From Apricaphanius iberus (lineage: Eukaryota; Chordata; Actinopteri; Cyprinodontiformes; Aphaniidae): a DNA stretch of 64,000 nt. Shown one piece after another: positions 58,107-64,000 of the stretch. The notes under the pieces were generated by a model. It saw only the letters and a program-made list of their open reading frames with translations. It made no database searches and was not told where the DNA came from. Position numbers and translations under genes: made by a program. The stretch is taken from NCBI GenBank assembly GCA_028564705.1, contig JAPXFQ010000113.1, positions 434,001 to 498,000 on the forward strand, read 5' to 3'. The number at the start of each line of letters is the position of its first letter. The first letter of the stretch is position 1.

Positions 58107-58354
58107 AAGAATTTCAGTCTGGGCCACAACTCCGTAGCAAGTCGGCAACTCACAAGCAATAAGCTATAAATTATATTGCTCAGGGCTGCTCACCTCCTCC
58201 AAACAACCTTCCTCCCTTCAGTCTCTTCCCTCTGAAGGAGGTGGAGAGAAGTATTCAACCTTGTAATTGCCTACCTCTGAGGCAATGGAGCTCACGTCGC
58301 TATTACTTTGCATCTTTCTGGCTGTCTTGTGTGTGGGGGCGAGTTAAGCCATCC

Positions 58355-58776
58355 ACACACAAGCCCAAACTGCTGAGCGAACAGTCATTCAAAGCCGTTT
58401 GCTCAGCAGAAAGCTCGATGTGTGCGCTTAATTTTTGGTGACTATTCTAACTTATGAGGTGCTGTGGTGAAACTCAAACAGGTTTGATATTTTTCGCTTT
58501 ACGGTCTCAGCTAAAATGATTCCAAGATGGCAGCCCACGGAGAAGATTACATTTTAGAAGTCGGACTCTTGATTATTTGGGCTAAGCAGACAGCTCACAT
58601 AGAGCGCACACAGCAAGTTTTTCACCTTGCGTGTAGAAAAATATCAAACCTGTTTGGCTTTCACCTCAGTGCCTCGTGAGGCAGAAAACTCACCAAAAAT
58701 AGACGCACACAGCGAACTATCTGCTCAGCAAATTGCCTCGAATAAATTTATGCTCAGCCGATTGGGCTCGTGTGCT
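58355..58776. mobile_element. Foldback element (about 148-bp inverted arms)
   Basis: The left arm (58355-58503) and the reverse complement of the right arm (58629-58776) share 'cacaagccca', 'gctgagc', 'tgctcagcaga', 'gtgtgcg', 'atttttggtga', 'gaggtgctg' and 'caaacaggtttgatattttt' in order; imperfect but collinear. The loop is about 125 bases. No ORF of note. Ends and target duplication were not resolved. Confidence 0.75.
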
Positions 58777-58845
58777 GCAGCTTTACTCTTAAAAAAAAAA
58801 TTTGTTAAATGTCTTTGAGTATGGTTTTTTTTTATTTTTGCCTCA

Positions 58846-59000
58846 CAGTGTTGCCATAGTTACTTTGAAATAGTAATCGGATTACTGACTACTGCTCACT
58901 CCTTCCAAAAGTAACTTTACTGATTACTTTATTTTAAAAGTAAGTTATATGACAAGTTACTTTATTAGTTACTGTAAGTAGTTGCCAGTAACACTCCTCA
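58846..59000. mobile_element. Short hAT-like MITE (GTTACT-rich)
   Basis: Starts 'cagtgttgcca' and is made of repeated 'agtaac', 'gttact' and 'gattact' words, with 'ttgccagtaacactcc' near its right end as an approximate inverted match. TTGCCTCA (58838-58845) and CTGCCTCA (59001-59008) form a probable 8-bp target duplication with one mismatch. The pattern is a familiar one for small teleost hAT-type repeats. Confidence 0.65.
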
Positions 59001-60024
59001 CTGCCTCAATATAAAAACAATATCAGTTTTGGGTTTTTTTTCTTTTGAGGGGGGGTTCCTACTATGGTTCATTTTTTCCTTATACTGTATGAACGTCATG
59101 GAGATGGAAATTAAGAGGGAAAAAGAGAGAAGTTATAGAGCGTTAATGAAGAAGAAGGTTAAGAGGGAGACGGTGAGTTGAAGAAACAAGAGAGGAAGGA
59201 GAACAAGGAAAACAAGGAAATGATAACCGATTTTTCCAATACTTACTTTATTGGAAGTGTATTTTAACAATATGGTCAGAAAAACACTTGCTTTTTTAAC
59301 CTTGCATAACTTTGTGTGGAAACCAGCAACAAGCTGCCTCTTGGGAACGTACTTGCTTGCGTACTGCACATAGTACTGGAGAGTTCCACTAAGGGGGCAG
59401 ATACTGAACCCAGAATGGATAGAATGCTGGATTTGTAGGGTAATAAACAAAACAAATATGCCAAACATAGGAGATAAACTATTAATTTTTTGGTACAGAA
59501 GTCTCGTAACTATCAAGTTGAAGTCACGGGAAAACTTTGTGGCAGTTTGGCAATTTTTTTATTTTTTTCAGTCGTTCACAATTACAAAACAATAGTTTCA
59601 CCTTTTCATTTTTTAAGTACAAATCACATATTGCATTACACAAATCAGTGACACAAATGAATGAAGGCAAGTATTACAAACTACTTATGTCAGCCTCAAA
59701 ATCGGCTTTACAAGCCACGCCTTTTTCTACACGCTCCTCCTTTTCTCCAATTGTACTACCGTCAAGAACGTTTTTTGACTTGTGGTTTAATGCCTATGCA
59801 ATACAGCAGGGGGCGTTGATGGGCTTAGTATTAACAAACCGGAAATACCCAATGATTAGTAGTGTTAGCCTTGATAAAGTGAAAAATGTTAACCGTTTTG
59901 AAACCATAACTTTTATAAACTTTGCTATGCCATAGGACTGGAAGATAATTCAAAACAATACATATCAATCAATAGACATGTGATGCAATAGAAAAATAAA
60001 AGTTTCCATCCTTTCTCATTATAC
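59001..60024. other. No confirmed gene; possible decayed DNA element
   Basis: Open frames of 127 codons (59133-59516, minus) and 132 codons (59537-59935, plus) occur but are AT-rich and lack domains. 59690-59830 has GC-richer words ('acgcctttttc', 'acgctcctcc', 'gcagggggcgttg') suggestive of a non-autonomous repeat; unclassified. Confidence 0.4.
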
Positions 60025-60257
60025 CCTATCGGGTAGATTAACACTACAGTCATTACTTACTCCAAACCTATCACAGATGCAGACCCACGCAGCGCTGTTA
60101 CCAAGCTTTTGCTCGTCTCAAACCACAAAAGAGAGGAAATGACTTGAACTGCCAACAATGTCACAGCAAGGAGCATTGGGCAAAATATTTCACCAGCAGG
60201 TACATGTTATGTTCGGTTTTGAACTGATGCGGAATGCCCGTCAATACTGAATGTTAC
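60025..60257. repeat. Dispersed repeat, copy 2 (pairs with 29086-29297)
   Basis: Shares 'ctatcgggtagattaac', 'ctacagtcatta', 'ttgaactgc', 'aaggagca' and 'caccagcaggta' with copy 1, in the same order. It carries about 60 extra bases ('acagatgcagacccacgcag...') that copy 1 lacks. Confidence 0.8.
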
Positions 60258-63200
60258 AATAATAAACAGAATTAAACAGTAAATATTACCCATCCAATCC
60301 TCGTCCATTAGTATTTTCTTTATGTTTGACAATATTTACTGATGTAAATCAGGTCTTTCTTTCAGGTCTAACTTTCATTTATGATTAAAAAAATTTAAAG
60401 GGCAGAACTAATTCCTTTATTAAAATTCAATTAAACAAAAATTAGTATAATATGGCCAGGGCTGCACTTAAAATGCATTTTCTGCATTTTTATGATACTT
60501 ACAAAGAATTATTGATCCATATGACCATTCCCTTTACCGATATGCGCCCTCTTCTTCGTCCAGCACTACTATACCTTGATACCGGAAACTGCCGCATGCT
60601 TGTATATTCTACTCAAGGTATTTTAAATTATTCTATTAGTATACTATTTCACGCATCCACTCTTGGATTCCTTGTGTTACTGTGAGGTTCTGGATGTTCC
60701 AGAACCTTAAAGTAGCAGAGCTCTTTAACAAATTGACATCCAGCAAACTTTGTCCCACATGACTCACAGGCAAGATTTTAAGCTTTGTGAGGAAGGCACA
60801 TATAATTAGGCTTCTTTTTTTTGCATTCCGTTTCAAGTCAACAGTTGAACGCTTCAGCTGCTAATGCCTGTACAAATATATAAAACTGTTGTTTTATCCA
60901 ACGTTATCCCGAGTTCAGATTTCCCTTCTTGGGGTGAAGGTTTTAAAATGCGTAATGCTCAGCTGAGACGTATGTCAAAGAAGGAACTTGATCCCCCCAA
61001 TGTGTGACACTGAATAAACACTGTAGTAGCTCTACCCAAACAATGTTGTAGCACATGCATATGAAAATACTGCAACTGTGTCACCAGAGTGTGAGCATTT
61101 TGTTTCATCTGAACCATTTGATCCCTTGTCACGGCGTTCCTGTCTCTTTCAAACTGTTTATATATTCTAAGTCAAGATAAGTAAACTCAGTTTATCTTAA
61201 AGTAAAAAAAAAAAAGAAAAGAAAAAGGCACTTAAAAAGTAGCAAGAGTCTATTTAAATTTAAATTAGCTCTTATCTCAAAAACAGAATCTGGAATTTGG
61301 AGTTAGGTCTGTTTTCATGTATGTGAGTAGCTGTGGGGATAACCTATTGGCAGCGGAGGACAGTTCAAATCTCTCTACACTCTAAATTGCAGACAGGCAT
61401 CCTTGCAACCCCACATGAAGACAATTGAGTCCCATCAAGATAATCCTTAATAAAGAACGGCTTCACATTTAATCTTCGCTTGCTTCTCAAATTTCTTACG
61501 TGATATAATGTAGTTTTTTTGCAAGTGCCGTTTTAGCACTTATGTCAACTGGACCGTATGTGTGCATCTTCTGTTAAACCTCAGTTTGGCAGACATAGGG
61601 GAAAATTAGGTTTTATTGTTGCACAAATTATTATTTCATTGTTTCGGGGGAAAAAAATTCTAAATTTTTAACCTCTCTCTTTTTTTTACGTCCAATGTTT
61701 TTTTACATTCAAATGTTTCATTCTTGTAAATCAACGCAATGCCTATTTAAAAAGTAAAGCCTTATTTTCCCTTTAGATGAGATTGTTTGGGTTTGACAGC
61801 CTTTAATTTATTTCATCTTCAGTGAAACTGCTGCGATGATTGGCGCTCTTATTCGAAACACACCACAGAGCACTGGATTCAGGAGGAAAATCTGAGTTTA
61901 TTTGAGGCATAAACAATGCTCCATGATTATACCATGGAATTTGAAAATAACTCACTTGCAAAATTTCGCCTCCATCTAATTTTATACAGCTGCTTATTGA
62001 CACACAGAGAGTCACTGCCTGAACGCAACTACATCACTGGCATCTGTTTCCAACTGCTATTGAAATAGTTACCTGAGCATATTTTATTAGTCAGAGAGTT
62101 ATCAGCAGCCTCCTCTGTATGCCATAGATTTCATGCTTTGATGGTATCGTGTGATCGTATTTTTTACCTGTGGGCATTTGGGTTGGGAAAGGAAGAGTTA
62201 TTTTTCAGACAGTGTCACTGCTGTGTTTCAATCAGTAGAACTGATTGATCTATTTGTGTTCATTTCTTTATTGATTTGACATAATGTTCATATTAGCATG
62301 TTTTTTGCGTTTTTTTTTGGGTAAGTCTACCACTCAGCCACTCAAACAAGTACTTGCTAATTGTATTACTTAAATAATGATTAGCTTATCTTTTTAAATC
62401 TATATGATGGGGTCAGTAAGAGACTCGTACAGTATGACCATCTTTTTATGTTGGTTCTTTTGTTTAAAGGGGATAAAGGCAGTGGACATTGCTTCATATG
62501 TAAAATATATTTTATATGCCATGTACACAAGTTTCCAGTCATAGCTAATCTAAAATCACTGTTCTTGACCAAGTTTTAAGAAGTAAAGCACAAGTATGCG
62601 AATTATATAGCAAAATTATAGTAGGTAAAAGATGCAAATGGTTTGTACAGCCAAAAGTAAAGTTAATGATTAAATGTAATAATCCAGTAGTTTTTAATGT
62701 TGATGCGCGTACGGTGTAAATATAGAATAACAAATGCAAAATGTAGTTACATTTTTAAAGTAAATGCATACAATATTATTCCTTTTGTTTTACTGCTGTA
62801 TGCAACATTACACTTATTACAAGCTATAATTAGCTGGTTAATTCATCTATCCAGTCTGCAGTTAGCCTACTTTGACCAGTTTTTAAAAGACAGTTATTTT
62901 TACACAATGGCCTAAAAAATAATTTGACTCTATTGTATTATAAATATGATCAAATTAGAGTGAATGGAATTAAATGTGAATCTGTCTATATGATTGCATT
63001 TATCTGATTCTGTATTTCTGCATTACATTGGATCTGTTAGATTCTGTAAAGTGCGTGGAGATTACTTTTGTTATGAATTAACATTATATTTTTTTTAGTG
63101 GGTGTGATTTGTTGAGGTGTTCTTTTGGTTTCAGTGCCATGCAATATTTTGAAACAACCCAATTTTCCTTCCCTGTATGCTTTATTTCAACCACAGCAGC

Positions 63201-64000
63201 AAGTTTGGGAGGGGCAGCTCTGACACCCGCTATGCTAAATACAGCCTTAAAAACGTCATTCATTCCGGTACTTTCTATGACATTACATTAAAAGGGTTAC
63301 AGTTAGGATCGTTATGTTGGAAAATTATCACTGGTTATGAATCTTCTATTTTTTTCCAAGTTTTTTAAAGCTTTGATAATGGCCAATGTGTTATGTCCAA
63401 CTGCTGTTACTAAAACATGTCGTAAAAAGTAAAAAGGTGTAGGAGTTTTTTTTTCTTTTCTGGCAAGCTTAAAGGCAGTGCACAGCAACACCTGGGGGAG
63501 GGGTAATGCTGTGTTTCTCAATTCTTCAAGCAAGCCAAGAAAAATTAGATCCCTCCCGCACTTTCTCTGGCAGCTCATTAATCTGGATGAATGGTGTGAT
63601 GTAGCAATAATTCTAAGCTTTAACTGGGACATGGTGATTCTTCTATGCTTGTATTTGATATTTCGGATTAATTAGGTATAACAGAGTTCAGATAAAACCC
63701 AAATGGAGGGAACAGAAGTGAACATTTATTTAAATGGTTTCATCTATTTCAGACAATACATTTAAATTTCTCCCACTTACGATTTTAACAGTACAGAATA
63801 GAATGACAAAACATTTCACTGCTTTTGAAACCGTAAGCTTTCTGAAATATCAGCATAGCTTGATATCAGAAAAAAGCATACGCCTATTACTTCTCATAAA
63901 GGGCTGATGAGCAGGTAGCAGATTTAAAAGAAGTCCAGACAGAAACACAGCGGACTATTCTTCCAGCCGTGGGTGTCTTTTCTCTCTCACCACCTCCTTA
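60258..64000. other. No gene recognised; unique AT-rich DNA
   Basis: Short A-runs near 61206. 61800-62060 and 63460-63620 are non-repetitive and GC-richer than the flanks, as conserved non-coding DNA often is. Several open frames of 60-106 codons overlap on both strands without domains or splice context. Confidence 0.45.

Noticed and set aside
59133..59935. 127- and 132-codon ORFs
   Set aside because: AT-rich, without domains or splice context, in a region with repeat-like words; lengths like these are expected by chance in AT-rich DNA.
1..64000. CRISPR arrays, operons, prokaryotic promoters or terminators
   Set aside because: No regularly spaced direct repeats with unique spacers and no dense co-directional genes; the sequence is clearly eukaryotic.

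Overview
The window looks like teleost fish nuclear DNA: AT-rich, and dominated by families known from ray-finned fish (a Rex3/RTE tail, several Tc1-like copies, L2 and other Jockey-superfamily LINEs, hAT and TTAA-flanked non-autonomous elements, a tRNA-derived SINE). I find no complete host gene. It reads as intergenic or long-intron DNA with transposons nested up to four deep, microsatellites, and a few unmasked segments that could be exons or conserved regulatory DNA. All family names come from sequence recall, not from a search.

Layout. 0-9.4 kb: a hAT end abutting a 5'-truncated Rex3 copy (214-1062), a decayed Tc1-like copy (1246-1960), a second Tc1-like copy (3260-5345) carrying a TTAA element and a SINE with a 13-bp target duplication, a decayed RTE copy (6731-7450), and two LINE 3' fragments (8829-9430). 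9.4-12.6 kb: an onion of an LTR-like repeat, a telomere-repeat-containing element, and an unclassified 2.46-kb insertion that is strongly G-poor and contains a 178-bp tandem array and strong hairpins. 12.6-37 kb: mostly unique AT-rich sequence with microsatellites, two Tc1-like remnants (14.4-15.5 and 17.1-17.5 kb), a CpG-rich patch near 18.1-18.6 kb, possible terminal coding exons on the minus strand (24031-24087 and, better, 30765-30861), and several candidate conserved non-coding segments.

37.2-45 kb: one Tc1-like element split into three pieces by insertions. These are a 1.23-kb element with about 42-bp terminal inverted repeats and a 6-bp target duplication, and a hAT-like element that itself holds a nearly intact LINE. 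LINE ORF1 is open (263 aa). ORF2 (endonuclease plus reverse transcriptase) is open over 965 codons except for one in-frame TAA at codon 867. 45.3-47.4 kb: a 5'-truncated L2 copy, all in one frame, broken only by five stop codons. 48.3-51.6 kb: a probable TTAA element split by a 1,883-bp hAT element with a perfect 8-bp target duplication, which contains a 166-bp hairpin. 52-60 kb: paired TTAA elements, a 422-bp foldback, a short hAT-like element and a dispersed repeat shared with 29.1 kb. The rest is unannotated unique sequence.

The genes here are transposon genes. The ORF1/ORF2 pair is the only one close to functional. Its intact frames and near-intact 3' end show that this LINE family was active recently. 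No novel enzymatic system is visible. The least explained object is the 9716-12179 insertion.
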